Positions 41,509 to 51,476 of a DNA stretch of 64,000 nucleotides are shown in pieces. The notes under the pieces are model-generated. The model did not search any database and had not been told where the DNA came from. It saw nothing but the letters and a program-made list of their open reading frames with translations. The position numbers were made by a program, and so were the translations under genes. Within the stretch, counting starts at the first letter, position 1; each line of letters opens with the position of its first letter. The stretch is from VXMO01 sp034422835 (lineage in GTDB: Bacteria > Chloroflexota > Dehalococcoidia > UBA6926): contig DAOUJJ010000006.1 of NCBI GenBank assembly GCA_034422835.1, forward strand, positions 66,327 to 130,326, read 5' to 3'.

Positions 41509-42852
41509 TTATTGGCCTAGGTGGATTTCTGTTGTTGGGTTGAGGGCTGCCCAGAGGAACCAGAGGGCGTTATCCGCCTTGACGGGTGTTAGGCGCTGAC
41601 CGCCAAGCTCACCCTCATCACCGGCTCCAAGCAGCGTCCACAGCGTTCCGGTTTCCGTGTCACGGAAGAAATCGCCCGCCGCCTCAAATTCCAGGATGCG
41701 ATCACCAAGCCGTCGGCTGAACGCTGCTGCGGAGCCGGAGTCGTGCGATGCCGCAATGCTCTCTTCATCCAGGGCCGAACGCGTGCCGGCTTTCCAGAAC
41801 ACAACCACCGGCTCGCCGCCAATCTCCGTATTGACGACCTGCGCCTGCCTGAGGCGCGCAAACGGGAACGCAATGACCTCCTCGCCGATCTCCACGCCCA
41901 GCACGCGCTCCTTGGGGCTCAGGCGCTCATCAAGTTGGCCGATGAAAAGGTCAGGCGGATTGTTGGGCGAATCGTAGCCGAAATACTGCGAGCCGCCGTA
42001 CACGGGCCAGAACTCCGGGTTTCCGCTTGCCGGCGACAAGACTCTGCCCTCAGGGTACGAGCGGAAGAACTCGGCGAAGGAGGTGATGTAGGCGGGGATG
42101 TACTCAAGCTGCTGCCCCGCCGCCGCGCCGACGATGGCCTGTCCGCCCGCCTGCTGCCACCACGATTCCGTTTGATCGTCCCACATCACCTGGTTGGAAA
42201 GGCGCAGGTTGCCCGTTGTGCCGAAGTTCAGTTCGACACCGTCAACCACACGGCTAAAGGCCTTTGCCGTGTATCCCAGCGGAGAATATGTAACGAGCAC
42301 CGGCTGGCCGCCGATGCTGTCATTCACGACCTCATGGAAGGTCAGGATGCCGAGCGGATAGGCGCGGGCATCGCCATTGATCTCCACAACAGCGACGGGA
42401 TGATCAAGCGTCAGCCAACTCCGCATGGCTTCATCTGCGACTGTTTCAAGAACCGAGCGGAATTGAGGTTGATAGATAGGCTCGATCCCGTTTCGAGCCG
42501 CTCCACCGGAGATAATCTCATCCGGGTCCACCGTCCATCGGCGGAAGTCCGTCTCCCGCCAATGGCTGATGTTCACGCTGAGCGGCGGAATCTCCACATA
42601 GACGTTCACACCGTCAACAACGTCAAAGTGCCCGGGGGCAGGCGTATTCGTTGCCACGGCGGGCGGCAGAGTGGAGCGTGGCGTCGGACTGGCGCCGGGA
42701 ATCAAGCTGCGGTCGCCGGTTGCCGTACTTCCATTGCACCCGACAGCCAATGCGGCAACGACTACCACCGTAATCAGTGGCACAATAGCAAGGGCGGGCT
42801 GCAATCGGTTCATTACCCGAAGCCTGAAGGTATTAGCCAGTCGGTTCGTCAT
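41509..42852 (-). CDS. DUF3179 domain lipoprotein
   Basis: A 447-residue secreted protein. The N-terminus has a hydrophobic signal (LAIVPLITVVVVAALAVGCN) ending in a lipobox-like AVGC, so it should be a lipoprotein on the outer face of the membrane. A Thr/Pro-rich linker follows (SPTPRSTLPPAVATNTPAPG). The rest is DUF3179: VEINGDARAYPLGILTFHEV, GGQPVLVTYSPLGYTAKAFS, GTTGNLRLSNQVMWDDQTES. The family is of unknown function and common in archaea and in Chloroflexota. The start may also be ATG 42813 (MNRLQPAL); neither has a strong ribosome binding site. It diverges from pyrC. Confidence 0.85.
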   Translation of the reverse strand: MTNRLANTFRLRVMNRLQPALAIVPLITVVVVAALAVGCNGSTATGDRSLIPGASPTPRSTLPPAVATNTPAPGHFDVVDGVNVYVEIPPLSVNISHWRETDFRRWTVDPDEIISGGAARNGIEPIYQPQFRSVLETVADEAMRSWLTLDHPVAVVEINGDARAYPLGILTFHEVVNDSIGGQPVLVTYSPLGYTAKAFSRVVDGVELNFGTTGNLRLSNQVMWDDQTESWWQQAGGQAIVGAAAGQQLEYIPAYITSFAEFFRSYPEGRVLSPASGNPEFWPVYGGSQYFGYDSPNNPPDLFIGQLDERLSPKERVLGVEIGEEVIAFPFARLRQAQVVNTEIGGEPVVVFWKAGTRSALDEESIAASHDSGSAAAFSRRLGDRILEFEAAGDFFRDTETGTLWTLLGAGDEGELGGQRLTPVKADNALWFLWAALNPTTEIHLGQ

Positions 42853-42948
42853 GTCCTGTCACTTGTGGCATCGCGCTTGGAGGTGCGCCTATGCGCTTTC
42901 CAGTATGTCACGGAGGGCAGAAAAGCGAGAGGATATGAGGGTCGCGTG

Positions 42949-44346
42949 GTGACATCCAATTCCCGGGGGAGTGTTCTGATCAGCGGCGGACGGGTCATCG
43001 ACCCGTGGCAGAATCTTGACGCCGCGGGAGACGTGCTGCTGCAGGATGGCCGTGTCGCGTGGACGCGCGTCGGCGCGGACGGCAGTCCCGACGTCCCGTC
43101 CGATACACGGCGGATCGATGCGTCGGGCATGATCGTCGCTCCCGGTTTCATTGACCTGCACGCCCACCTCCGTGAACCGGGGCAGGAGCACAAGGAGACC
43201 ATTGAGAGCGGCACGCGCGCGGCGGCGAAAGGCGGCTTCACCACCGTCTGCGCCATGCCAAACACAGAGCCGCCCCTCGACTCGCCCGAGTTGATTGAAT
43301 TTGTGAAGCGCCGCGCGGCGTCCGACGCGAGTGTCCATGTCCTGCCCATCGGAACAATCACCGTTGGGCGAGCGGGCCGGGAGCTTGCGGATCTCAGTGG
43401 GCTCGCCGCGGCGGGGGCTGCGCTGCTCAGCGATGATGGCTCAGCCGTCGCGAACGACGATGTCATGCGGGCGGCCTTTGTGGAATCCGCGCGGCTCGGC
43501 CTGCCTCTGAGCCAGCACTCCGAGGACCCGGAGGTCATCGGCAACGCGGCGGCGCATGCAGGCGAGGCGGCAAGGGAACTTGGGCTGCCCGCCGCGCCCG
43601 CCGAGGCGGAGACGAGCATCGTCGAGCGAGACCTGAGACTGGTTGCGGAGACGGGGGGGCGTTTGCACGTTGCCCACGTCTCAACGGCCGGCGCAGTTCA
43701 CCTGCTGCGTGATGCCAAAGAGCGCGGCCTCCCTGTGACATCGGAGGTCACGCCGCACCACCTGACACTGACGGATCGTGCCCTGTTGGGCGAACGGGGT
43801 CCGCAGTACGGGTGGCCAAACGGCCCTGTGGCAGACACGTCGCTGCGCGTCAATCCGCCGCTGCGCCCTGAAGAGCATGTGAACGCCTTGGTGGACGCGC
43901 TGCGCGAGGGAATGATTGACACTATTGCGACGGACCACGCGCCCCACTCAGCACAGGACAAGGACGGCAGGTTTGTCGACGCAGCGCCCGGCATTTCCGT
44001 CTTCGAGACGGCGTTCGGGCTGATGATGACAGCGCTTGTTCACACGGGGCGGCTGGACTTGCCGACCCTCATTGCGCGGCTGACCATCGGCCCTGCCAGG
44101 ATAATTGGCGCGGCGGCTGAAACGTTGGGGCTGCGCGGCCTGACGCCGGGCGCGGCGGCTGACGTTGTCGTGCTTGATCCCGAACGCGCGTGGACAGTGC
44201 GCGCGGATGAATTTGCCTCTCTGGGCAAGAACACGCCGCTGGAGGGATGTGAACTGCGGGGGATGGTAACCCACACCTTTGTCGGCGGAGTCCAGGTCTA
44301 TGCGGTGGAGGAACAGCCTGCGGCGCATGGGGCGGCGCGGTCATGA
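42949..44346 (+). CDS. pyrC: Dihydroorotase
   Basis: A 465-residue class I dihydroorotase; GTG 42949 is chosen (GAGGG 7 bases upstream), because the open frame further upstream is the shadow of the DUF3179 gene. It closes carbamoyl-aspartate to dihydroorotate. The metal site is GFIDLHAHLREPGQEHKET (H-x-H, with the R of REPG). Later ligands are in SQHSEDP, HVSTAGAV and ATDHAPHSAQDK, and AMPNTEPPLDSP is typical. It overlaps carA by ATGA, beginning a pyrC-carA-orf-carB-pyrK-like pyrimidine cluster. pyrB is not present in the window. Confidence 0.95.
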   Translation: MTSNSRGSVLISGGRVIDPWQNLDAAGDVLLQDGRVAWTRVGADGSPDVPSDTRRIDASGMIVAPGFIDLHAHLREPGQEHKETIESGTRAAAKGGFTTVCAMPNTEPPLDSPELIEFVKRRAASDASVHVLPIGTITVGRAGRELADLSGLAAAGAALLSDDGSAVANDDVMRAAFVESARLGLPLSQHSEDPEVIGNAAAHAGEAARELGLPAAPAEAETSIVERDLRLVAETGGRLHVAHVSTAGAVHLLRDAKERGLPVTSEVTPHHLTLTDRALLGERGPQYGWPNGPVADTSLRVNPPLRPEEHVNALVDALREGMIDTIATDHAPHSAQDKDGRFVDAAPGISVFETAFGLMMTALVHTGRLDLPTLIARLTIGPARIIGAAAETLGLRGLTPGAAADVVVLDPERAWTVRADEFASLGKNTPLEGCELRGMVTHTFVGGVQVYAVEEQPAAHGAARS

Positions 44347-45464
44347 CGCTCATCGGGAGAACCGAGGAGCGAGAGGCGTTTCTCGTCCTGGAGGACGGGA
44401 GCATCCACCGCGGCTATGCGTTCGGCGCCGTTGGCGAGGAGGCCATCGGCGAGGTCGTCTTCAACACATCCATGGTCGGGTACCAGGAGATGCTGACTGA
44501 TCCATCGTATGGCGGGCAGATTCTCGTTCCGACGTACCCCCTGCAAGGCAATTACGGCATCAATGACCGCGACGTCGAGTCCTCGCGGATACAGGTTCGC
44601 GGTTTCGTTGTCCGCGAGGCATGTGACTTGCCCAGCAACCGACTCTCGACACGCACCCTGGACGACTTCCTGCGAGATGAGGGTGTGCCCGGCATCTACG
44701 GAGTGGATACGCGCGCGCTCACGCGCCGAATCCGCATGGCCGGCGTCATGATGGGCATCATCACGACCGAGGGGTCGCCTGAGGAGGCGCTTACGCGGCT
44801 GCGTGAGGCGCCGGACTACGGCAGCCTTGATCTGGTCAGCGATGTTATCACGACATCCCCGTATGAATGGACGGAGGGGCCGGGAGAGCTGCCGCCGGAC
44901 GCGCCGCGCGTCGTTGTGATGGATGAAGGGTTGAAATACAACATCCTGCGGCTGTTGCGGCGGAGAGGATGCGCCGTGACCGTGGTCCCCAGTTCCACCT
45001 CATTCGACGACGTGATGGCTCTACGTCCCTCGGGCGTGCTCTTATCCCCCGGGCCGGGTGATCCGGCGCTGTTGGAAGGAGTCGTGCAGACTGCGGGGGG
45101 CTTGCTGGGGCGGCTGCCGGTCATGGGCATCTGCCTCGGGCACCAGGTGGTCGCGCGGGCTTTGGGCGGGCAAACGTACAAGCTGAAGTTCGGGCACCGG
45201 GGCGGGAATCATCCCGTCAAGGACCTCGCCACCGACCTTGTGACGATCACGGCGCAGAATCACGGCTACGCGGTGGACTCGGACGGACTGCCACCGGGGC
45301 TGGAGGTAAGCCACATCAACCTGAACGACCACACGGTCGAGGGGCTGACCCATCGTGAAATGCCCCTGCTGACGATTCAGTATCACTCTGAGGCGTCGCC
45401 GGGCCCTCTGGACAATGAATATCTTTTTGACCGGTTTTTAGACTTGATTCGAGAATACAGGTAG
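44343..45464 (+). CDS. carA: Carbamoyl-phosphate synthase small subunit
   Basis: A 373-residue CarA that supplies ammonia from glutamine to CarB. The N-terminal domain has EVVFNTSMVGYQEMLTDPSY and GIYGVDTRALTRRIR. The class I glutaminase domain has LLSPGPGDP, the nucleophile Cys in VMGICLGHQVVARALGG (about 262), and the His-Glu pair in TIQYHSEASPGP. It is translationally coupled to pyrC (ATGA). A small membrane-protein gene separates it from carB. Confidence 0.97.
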   Translation: MTLIGRTEEREAFLVLEDGSIHRGYAFGAVGEEAIGEVVFNTSMVGYQEMLTDPSYGGQILVPTYPLQGNYGINDRDVESSRIQVRGFVVREACDLPSNRLSTRTLDDFLRDEGVPGIYGVDTRALTRRIRMAGVMMGIITTEGSPEEALTRLREAPDYGSLDLVSDVITTSPYEWTEGPGELPPDAPRVVVMDEGLKYNILRLLRRRGCAVTVVPSSTSFDDVMALRPSGVLLSPGPGDPALLEGVVQTAGGLLGRLPVMGICLGHQVVARALGGQTYKLKFGHRGGNHPVKDLATDLVTITAQNHGYAVDSDGLPPGLEVSHINLNDHTVEGLTHREMPLLTIQYHSEASPGPLDNEYLFDRFLDLIREYR

Positions 45465-45552
45465 GGTATAGTGTCGCGAAGCGCGGGTAAAGCGGAATTG
45501 GTTTTTGTGTCGACGTCGTGTTTCACGGCGGTCGGCCGAGAAGGAGGTTTCG

Positions 45553-46158
45553 ATGGTGCTGGAAATGGAAGCGCCACTGGACCGGGGCTATACACCTACC
45601 CAACAGACGGAGCCCCAACGCCGGCAGTCCCAACTGGTCGAGTACGAGATTCTCGACTCTTATTGGGTACATCAGCATCAATGGATCTGGTTGTCGGGCC
45701 TGGTACTGGTCACAATTTCGATGTTCGGCATGGCCGTGTTGCCCATGGGGCTGGCAGGCCACGAGCTGCGCACCGAAATCATCAGCTTTGTATCGGTCAT
45801 TTCAGTTGCGCTCACACTCATCTGGTGGGGCATGCTGCGCCACATGTTGAACGCATTAGCAGTGGTGAAGCATCGCAAGCGCGAGATAGAGCGCAGTTTG
45901 GGAATGCGGATGGAGTTCTACCTTGCGGCATCACGGGCGCGCAGCAAGCGCGATCGCATTCGCGAGTTCGCTCAGCAGGAAGCGGGCGACGATCCGGAGC
46001 TTCGCGCGGACATCGCCGATTTCCTCCGATCCGTCACCGTTCGCCAGAGCTTCATCCCGGGCGAAGAGAGCGCATGGGCCATCATCCCGTTCCTCTTCAT
46101 GGGCGCGTGGATCGTCTTCTGGGCCATCACGGCCGGCCCGTCAATCTTCAGCTTCTAG
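45553..46158 (+). CDS. Membrane protein of unknown function between carA and carB
   Basis: A 201-residue protein; ATG 45553 has a perfect AAGGAGG at 45541-45547. It has three predicted membrane segments: WIWLSGLVLVTISMFGMAVL, IISFVSVISVALTLIWWGML and AWAIIPFLFMGAWIVFWAIT. A charged cytoplasmic stretch (VKHRKREIERSLGMRMEFYL; RSKRDRIREFAQQ) lies between the second and third. I do not recognise the family. It interrupts the carA-carB pair, an unusual place. It may be unrelated or could link pyrimidine synthesis to the membrane. Its independent, strong ribosome binding site shows that it is translated. Confidence 0.8.
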   Translation: MVLEMEAPLDRGYTPTQQTEPQRRQSQLVEYEILDSYWVHQHQWIWLSGLVLVTISMFGMAVLPMGLAGHELRTEIISFVSVISVALTLIWWGMLRHMLNALAVVKHRKREIERSLGMRMEFYLAASRARSKRDRIREFAQQEAGDDPELRADIADFLRSVTVRQSFIPGEESAWAIIPFLFMGAWIVFWAITAGPSIFSF

Positions 46159-46264
46159 GGCCAAGCGTCAACATCGTTTACACGTCGCGCGTCCCGGCGC
46201 AACCTGCCGGGGCGCGTGAACTTGTGTCTCTGACGCACTCGGCATCCCTGCGCGGGAGGGCGGC

Positions 46265-49200
46265 ATGACGACCACGCCGGAACGCCCGTCCCGCGTGCTC
46301 GTGCTCGGCAGCGGACCGATTGTCATCGGCCAGGCCGCCGAGTTCGATTACGCAGGCACGCAGGCCTGCCGCGCCCTGCGCGAGGAGGGCGTTACGTCCA
46401 TCCTCGTCAACTCCAACCCCGCCACAATCATGACCGACCACGAGATCGCGGACGTGGTCTACATCGAACCGCTGACCGTTGAGGCAGTGACACGTGTCAT
46501 CGAACGGGAGCGGCCCGATGGGCTGCTGCCAACGCTCGGCGGGCAGACCGGGCTCAATCTCGCCGTCGATCTGGCAGAGACGGGCGTGCTGGAGCAATAC
46601 AACGTCCGTCTCCTGGGAACGCCGCTGGATGCGATACGCACGGCGGAGGACCGCAATCTCTTCCGGCAGATGCTTGACGAGATCGGCGAGCCAGTGCCGG
46701 AGAACGAGGTCGTCACCACAGTTGAGGACGCCCGCACGGTGGCGGAACGCCTCGGCCTGCCCGTCGTGATTCGCCCCGCCTACACACTGGGCGGCTCGGG
46801 CGGAGGGATTGCGTACACACCGGAGCAGTTGGATGAGCAGGTTCGCACGGGTCTCTCCTACAGCCCCATCGGACAGGTGCTTGTTGAGCGCAGCCTGATC
46901 GGCTGGAAAGAGATCGAGTACGAGGTCATGCGTGATGGGGCGGACACAACGATCACCGTCTGCAACATGGAGAACCTGGACGCGATGGGTGTCCACACCG
47001 GCGACAGCATCGTCGTCGCTCCCAGCCAGACGCTGACGGACAAGGAGTACCAGATGCTCCGCTCCGCCAGCCTGAAGATCATCTCCGCCCTGGGCATAGA
47101 GGGCGGCTGCAACGTCCAGCTCGCGCTGGAGCCGCATCCGACGGTGGCCGGCAAGGGGCAGAACGCGGGCTATTCGGAATCGCCCTATTACGTCATTGAA
47201 GTCAATCCTCGCGTCAGCCGCTCCTCGGCGCTGGCGTCCAAGGCAACGGGGTATCCGATTGCCCGCGTCGCCGCCAAGATTGCCGTCGGCAAGCGGCTGG
47301 ACGAGATTCCCAACGCGGTCACGCAGGTCACCACGGCCGCTTTTGAACCGGCGCTCGACTATTGCGTGGCCAAGATTCCGCGCTGGCCGTTCGACAAGTT
47401 CCCGTCCGGCGACCGTTCATTGGGCACACAGATGAAGGCCACCGGCGAAGTGATGGCCATCGACCGCTCGTTTGAGGCCGCATTACAAAAGGCAGTCCGG
47501 TCGCTGGAGGTGGCCGGGGACAGCCTGCTGTGGGAGCACGGCTCATGGAGCGCAATCTCTGACCCTCTGGAAGAACTGCCGCTTCACCCGAATGACCAGC
47601 GCCTGTGGGCGCTGATGGCGGCGCTGCGACGCGGCGTTTCGCTTGAGGACCTCTCCGTCAAAACCGGCGTTGATCCGTGGTTCCTGTACAAGCTGAACGC
47701 CATTGTCGGCATGGAGAACAGGCTGCTGGCGGAGCCCCTGACACCGCGCCTGCTGCGTGACGCAAAACGCATCGGATTCTCCGATACACAGATCAGCACC
47801 CTGGCGGACCGGCTCCCTGAGCAGGTTCATGAGCTGCGGCAGGAGTGGGACATCCGCCCCGTTTACAAGATGGTGGACACGTGCGCGGCGGAGTTTGAGG
47901 CGGCCACGCCCTATTTTTACTCGACCTACGAAGAGGAAAACGAAGCGTTGCCGTTGGAGGGGCGATCGGCCGTCGTCATCGGCAGCGGCCCAATCCGCAT
48001 CGGGCAGGGAATCGAGTTCGACTACTGCTCCGTTCACGCCGCCTGGGCTCTGCAGGATGAGGGCGCGGCCAGCATCATCATCAATTCCAACCCGGAAACC
48101 GTGTCCACGGACTTCGATACCTCAAACCGCCTCTATTTCGAGCCGCTTGACGAGGAGGGCGTCGCCTGTGTCCTGGAGAACGAGCGCGTCACGCATGGGG
48201 AGCAGGAGATGTTCCCCCACACGGCAGCGCAATTCGGCGGACAGACGGCCATCAATCTGATCAGCCCGCTTAGCAGGCGCGCCTTTACCATTCTGGGCAC
48301 TCAACCGGCGACCGTCGATCAGGCCGAGGACCGCCAGCGGTTCGATGAATTCGTCACGACGCTCGGCATCCCCCGCCCACCCGGCGCCGGGGTGACGTCC
48401 ATCGAAGAGGGGCTGGCCGTTGCGAACTCCATCGGATATCCGATTGTCGTCCGGCCGAGTTTCGTACTTGGCGGGCGCGCAATGGAGATCGTCCATACGC
48501 CGGCGGAGTTCACGCGCTACGTGATGACCGCTATGGAAGAGGTCGGAGACAACCGCCCCATCCAGGTAGACAAGTTCCTTGAAGGGATGGAGGTGGAGGT
48601 GGACGCCGTCAGCGACGGCGAGGACGTGCTCATACCCGGGATCATGGAGCACATCGAGCGGGCAGGCGTCCACAGCGGTGATTCCATGGCCGTCTATCCG
48701 GCCCCCTCGATATCCGAGGACGATGAGCGGCAGATCGTCGACTACACGATCCAGCTTGGCCGCGCATTCGGCATCATTGGGTTGATGAACATCCAGTTCG
48801 TCGTTGTCCACAACGAGAACCAGGACGGGACGCCCGCGCCATCCACCGTCTACGTGCTTGAGGTCAACGTCCGCTCCAGCCGCACGGTGCCGTTCATCTC
48901 CAAGGTGACGGAGGTGCCCATGGTCAGTCTCGCCACACGCGTCATCATGGGGCGCACGCTCAAGGAGATGGGGCATGAGAGCGGCCTGTGGCCGAAGAAG
49001 CCGCTCGTGGCCGTCAAAGCGCCCGTCTCGTCCATGGCCAAGCTGATGGGCGTGGACACGTATTTGGGGCCGGAGATGAAATCCACGGGAGAGGTCATGG
49101 GAATCGACACGTCCCTCGCTCCCGCTCTGACAAAGGCGCTGCAGGCGGCGCGGCTCATGCTGCCGCAATCCGGTGGCATCCTCATCAGCGTGTCCGACCG

Positions 49201-49612
49201 CGAAAAGGCGGAGGTGGTGCCGATTGCGCGACGCCTGGCCGCGCACGGCTACGAGGTCTACGCAACGGAGGGCACCGCGACGATCCTGCGCGCCGTTGGC
49301 ATTGAGGTTGCCGGGGTCCCGGCCAAGGTCAGCGAGGGCGACGACGGCTCCGGCACGACCACTGATCTGATCCGCGACGGCCGCGTGCACGCCGTCGTCA
49401 ACACCATGTCCGGCAACCGTGTGCCACTGAGGGACGGCTTTGAGATTCGCAGAGCCGCCACGGAGCAGGGCATCCCCTGCTACACGAGCCTGGACACGTT
49501 CCGCGTGGCCGTTGATTCCGTGACGGGCGGCGCGGAGGCGGGCGAGTACAGCATTATGCGCCTCGATGAATATGTGAACGGCAGGCCGTCGGACGAATTT
49601 CAGGCCCGGTGA
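46265..49612 (+). CDS. carB: Carbamoyl-phosphate synthase large subunit
   Basis: A 1115-residue CarB with two ATP-grasp halves that make carbamoyl phosphate from bicarbonate, ammonia and two ATP. The first half starts VLVLGSGPIVIGQAAEFDYA and has VIRPAYTLGGSGGGIAY and VEVNPRVSRSSALASKATGY. The second half repeats GSGPIRIGQGIEFDYCSVHA and VRPSFVLGGRAMEIVH. The C-terminal MGS-like allosteric domain (about 960-1080) includes SVSDREKAEVVPIARRLAAH, TEGTA and VVNTMSGN. Length is a little above the usual 1070 because of a C-terminal extension. The preceding 106 bp holds no gene. Confidence 0.97.
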   Translation: MTTTPERPSRVLVLGSGPIVIGQAAEFDYAGTQACRALREEGVTSILVNSNPATIMTDHEIADVVYIEPLTVEAVTRVIERERPDGLLPTLGGQTGLNLAVDLAETGVLEQYNVRLLGTPLDAIRTAEDRNLFRQMLDEIGEPVPENEVVTTVEDARTVAERLGLPVVIRPAYTLGGSGGGIAYTPEQLDEQVRTGLSYSPIGQVLVERSLIGWKEIEYEVMRDGADTTITVCNMENLDAMGVHTGDSIVVAPSQTLTDKEYQMLRSASLKIISALGIEGGCNVQLALEPHPTVAGKGQNAGYSESPYYVIEVNPRVSRSSALASKATGYPIARVAAKIAVGKRLDEIPNAVTQVTTAAFEPALDYCVAKIPRWPFDKFPSGDRSLGTQMKATGEVMAIDRSFEAALQKAVRSLEVAGDSLLWEHGSWSAISDPLEELPLHPNDQRLWALMAALRRGVSLEDLSVKTGVDPWFLYKLNAIVGMENRLLAEPLTPRLLRDAKRIGFSDTQISTLADRLPEQVHELRQEWDIRPVYKMVDTCAAEFEAATPYFYSTYEEENEALPLEGRSAVVIGSGPIRIGQGIEFDYCSVHAAWALQDEGAASIIINSNPETVSTDFDTSNRLYFEPLDEEGVACVLENERVTHGEQEMFPHTAAQFGGQTAINLISPLSRRAFTILGTQPATVDQAEDRQRFDEFVTTLGIPRPPGAGVTSIEEGLAVANSIGYPIVVRPSFVLGGRAMEIVHTPAEFTRYVMTAMEEVGDNRPIQVDKFLEGMEVEVDAVSDGEDVLIPGIMEHIERAGVHSGDSMAVYPAPSISEDDERQIVDYTIQLGRAFGIIGLMNIQFVVVHNENQDGTPAPSTVYVLEVNVRSSRTVPFISKVTEVPMVSLATRVIMGRTLKEMGHESGLWPKKPLVAVKAPVSSMAKLMGVDTYLGPEMKSTGEVMGIDTSLAPALTKALQAARLMLPQSGGILISVSDREKAEVVPIARRLAAHGYEVYATEGTATILRAVGIEVAGVPAKVSEGDDGSGTTTDLIRDGRVHAVVNTMSGNRVPLRDGFEIRRAATEQGIPCYTSLDTFRVAVDSVTGGAEAGEYSIMRLDEYVNGRPSDEFQAR

Positions 49613-49642
49613 CGGGCTCATCATCGCCATTACGGAAGCCTC

Positions 49643-50428
49643 ATGGCCACTTTCGAGACGATTGCGCAGGGCATGATCCTTGTGCGCATCGGAGCATCAA
49701 AGGTGGCTCGCGCCGCGAAGCCGGGGCAATACGTTCAGCGACGCGGACACATCGCGCAGGGCATCGTGAGCGATGATCTGCGCGCTCAAACCCTGCCGTT
49801 CGATCCGCAGCCCTACCCAATCCTCTCAGTCGACACGAACAGTGGCGAGATCACTGTTCTGGCAGTAACGGAAGATGGGTACGACTCCGCGATCACATCG
49901 ACACCGACAGGTCTCGAATGGGCGGTGAGAGGGCCGTTGGGCAAGCCTGTCACGATTGATCCCGCGGCAAGGCACGTGGCGTTTATTGCGCAGGGGGACG
50001 GCATTGGGGCGCTCATCACCGTGATGCGGGAGGCTGCTGAACGCGGCGTCCGCGTGACGCTCATGGCCGGAGCGGAGAACGCCTGGCAGCTCTATCCGTC
50101 ACATCTGTTGCCCGACGGCGTGCGCGAGATGACAGCGACGGACGACGGCTCGGCGGGAATACGCGCCCCCGTCACTCATCTACTGCCGCAGGTTCAGGAT
50201 GAGGCTGATCTACTGGTCGCGTCCGGCCCACCAAAGCTGTACGCGGACCTGGCCCGCATGCGCGCTGACGGCCTGCTGACCATTCCGACGACGGTCATGG
50301 TGCTGCCGCGCCTTGAGTGCCGCGACGGAAAATGCGGCGAGTGTGTGGTGCAAATGACCGACGGCCCACGGCTAGCCTGCATGGACGGGCCCGCCTTTGA
50401 TCTGGATGAGGTGGACTGGGAAGCGTGA
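49643..50428 (+). CDS. Dihydroorotate dehydrogenase electron-transfer subunit-like (PyrK family)
   Basis: A 261-residue ferredoxin-reductase-like protein. The N-terminal FAD domain includes AKPGQYVQRRG. The NAD-domain start is VAFIAQGDGIGALITVMREA. The C-terminal 2Fe-2S site is LECRDGKCGECVVQMTDGPR followed by LAC: C-x4-C-x2-C-x12-C by eye, as in PyrK. PyrK pairs with PyrD to pass electrons to NAD. It follows carB by 30 bp, so the pyrimidine role is likely, but pyrD is not in the window. Part of the pattern differs from classic PyrK, so another diflavin/ferredoxin-reductase role is possible. Confidence 0.75.
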   Translation: MATFETIAQGMILVRIGASKVARAAKPGQYVQRRGHIAQGIVSDDLRAQTLPFDPQPYPILSVDTNSGEITVLAVTEDGYDSAITSTPTGLEWAVRGPLGKPVTIDPAARHVAFIAQGDGIGALITVMREAAERGVRVTLMAGAENAWQLYPSHLLPDGVREMTATDDGSAGIRAPVTHLLPQVQDEADLLVASGPPKLYADLARMRADGLLTIPTTVMVLPRLECRDGKCGECVVQMTDGPRLACMDGPAFDLDEVDWEA

Positions 50429-50450
50429 ATGACCGCTATCCGGTAGTTAT

Positions 50451-51476
50451 TCAGTCGCTTTGCATCGGCAATTGGACGATTGCGCTGCCGCGTACGCATG
50501 GCCTTCCGCCGCTGCCCTCGCTCCACAGTTCAAGCTCGACAAGGGCTGTGCCGTCATCGTCGCGCCACTTCCGTGAGACGCGGCCATAGTGCATGATCGT
50601 CTCGCCGATGAACTCCGGGGAGCGAACCTCTCCGCGAAAGTGGCGCAGGATGCCACGCCGTCCCATCCACCGCGTCGCGGTCTGGCACAGCATGTCCCCC
50701 GAAAGATCACCCTGCGCGATCCGCTCCGGCAGGCCCTCAACCTGCGCATAGGCACGATCGTAGTGGATCAGATGGCTGTTGGTCTTCACGAGGCCGTAGA
50801 AGAAGACCTGCACGGTTGAGATGAAACGCGGCAGTGGTGTCAGTTCATCACCCTCGTGAACGTCATCCCACACCGGCTCGTCCGTCCACTGCGGCGGCTC
50901 GGTGGGCCGCGCCTGCGCGCCATCCTCAAGTTCGAGCACGCCCCATTCACGCCCGGTGCCGTCCGGTGATGACGGCTGCAGCACGATGGCCGTCGTGGTG
51001 CGGTCAATCATCACCGTGCGGCCATGCTGGTTCGTGATCGTCATCTCCTTGGTGGTAAAGATCATTGTGCCCGAGCGTCCCTGCTTCTCCTCAACGTCCG
51101 TGACCGTTGATTGGTGCGTCAGCACATCACCCGGCCTGATGGGCTCGATAAAAGTCACGTCCATGCCCGTGAAACGCGACTGCGCGCCGGGGATACGCAG
51201 TTGGAGGAGGTCATTGCGCGTATCCGGCAGGCCGTCAGGACGGAGATCGGCAATGGCGGTTGGAGGAAAGTTTGTAGAGCCGGTGAACAGCGGTGGCGCA
51301 ACGATGCCGCCGTACGGGCCGTCTTTGGCACGGTCTTGGTCAACATACGAGGGCCGCACGTCATCGACGGCATAGGCGTAGCGGGCAATCTCATCAAATG
51401 TGATGGGCGGCCGGGATTCCGGCTCGGATGTCCGTCCGAGCAACTCCCGCGCTGCTTGCAGCACCTTGCTTGTCAT
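50451..51476 (-). CDS. MaoC/FAS1-like two-hotdog hydratase
   Basis: A 341-residue protein, ATG 51476 chosen (MTSKVLQAARELLG). It has two hotdog halves. The first, residues ~20-170, has the pattern TFDEIARYAYAVDDVRPSYV, then APPLFTG, TFIEPIRPGDVLTHQSTVTD and TMIFTTKEMTITNQHG. The second, ~200-335, has NSHLIHYDRAYAQ, with the D/H pattern partly kept, and GRRGILRHFRGEVRSPEFIG. Such proteins act as acyl-CoA hydratases; the 'FAS1-like dehydratase' N-terminal domain is known in the mesaconyl-C4-CoA hydratase group. It is convergent with the pyrK-like gene and divergent from the CoA-transferase. Substrate unknown. Confidence 0.75.
   Translation of the reverse strand: MTSKVLQAARELLGRTSEPESRPPITFDEIARYAYAVDDVRPSYVDQDRAKDGPYGGIVAPPLFTGSTNFPPTAIADLRPDGLPDTRNDLLQLRIPGAQSRFTGMDVTFIEPIRPGDVLTHQSTVTDVEEKQGRSGTMIFTTKEMTITNQHGRTVMIDRTTTAIVLQPSSPDGTGREWGVLELEDGAQARPTEPPQWTDEPVWDDVHEGDELTPLPRFISTVQVFFYGLVKTNSHLIHYDRAYAQVEGLPERIAQGDLSGDMLCQTATRWMGRRGILRHFRGEVRSPEFIGETIMHYGRVSRKWRDDDGTALVELELWSEGSGGRPCVRGSAIVQLPMQSD

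Noticed and set aside
41743..42945. Upstream extension of the dihydroorotase frame
   Set aside because: The first 400 codons are the shadow of the DUF3179 gene; dihydroorotase homology starts at 42949.
48122..49630. 502-codon minus-strand frame opposite carB
   Set aside because: Antisense shadow of carB; Asp/His/Gly-rich composition and no motif.
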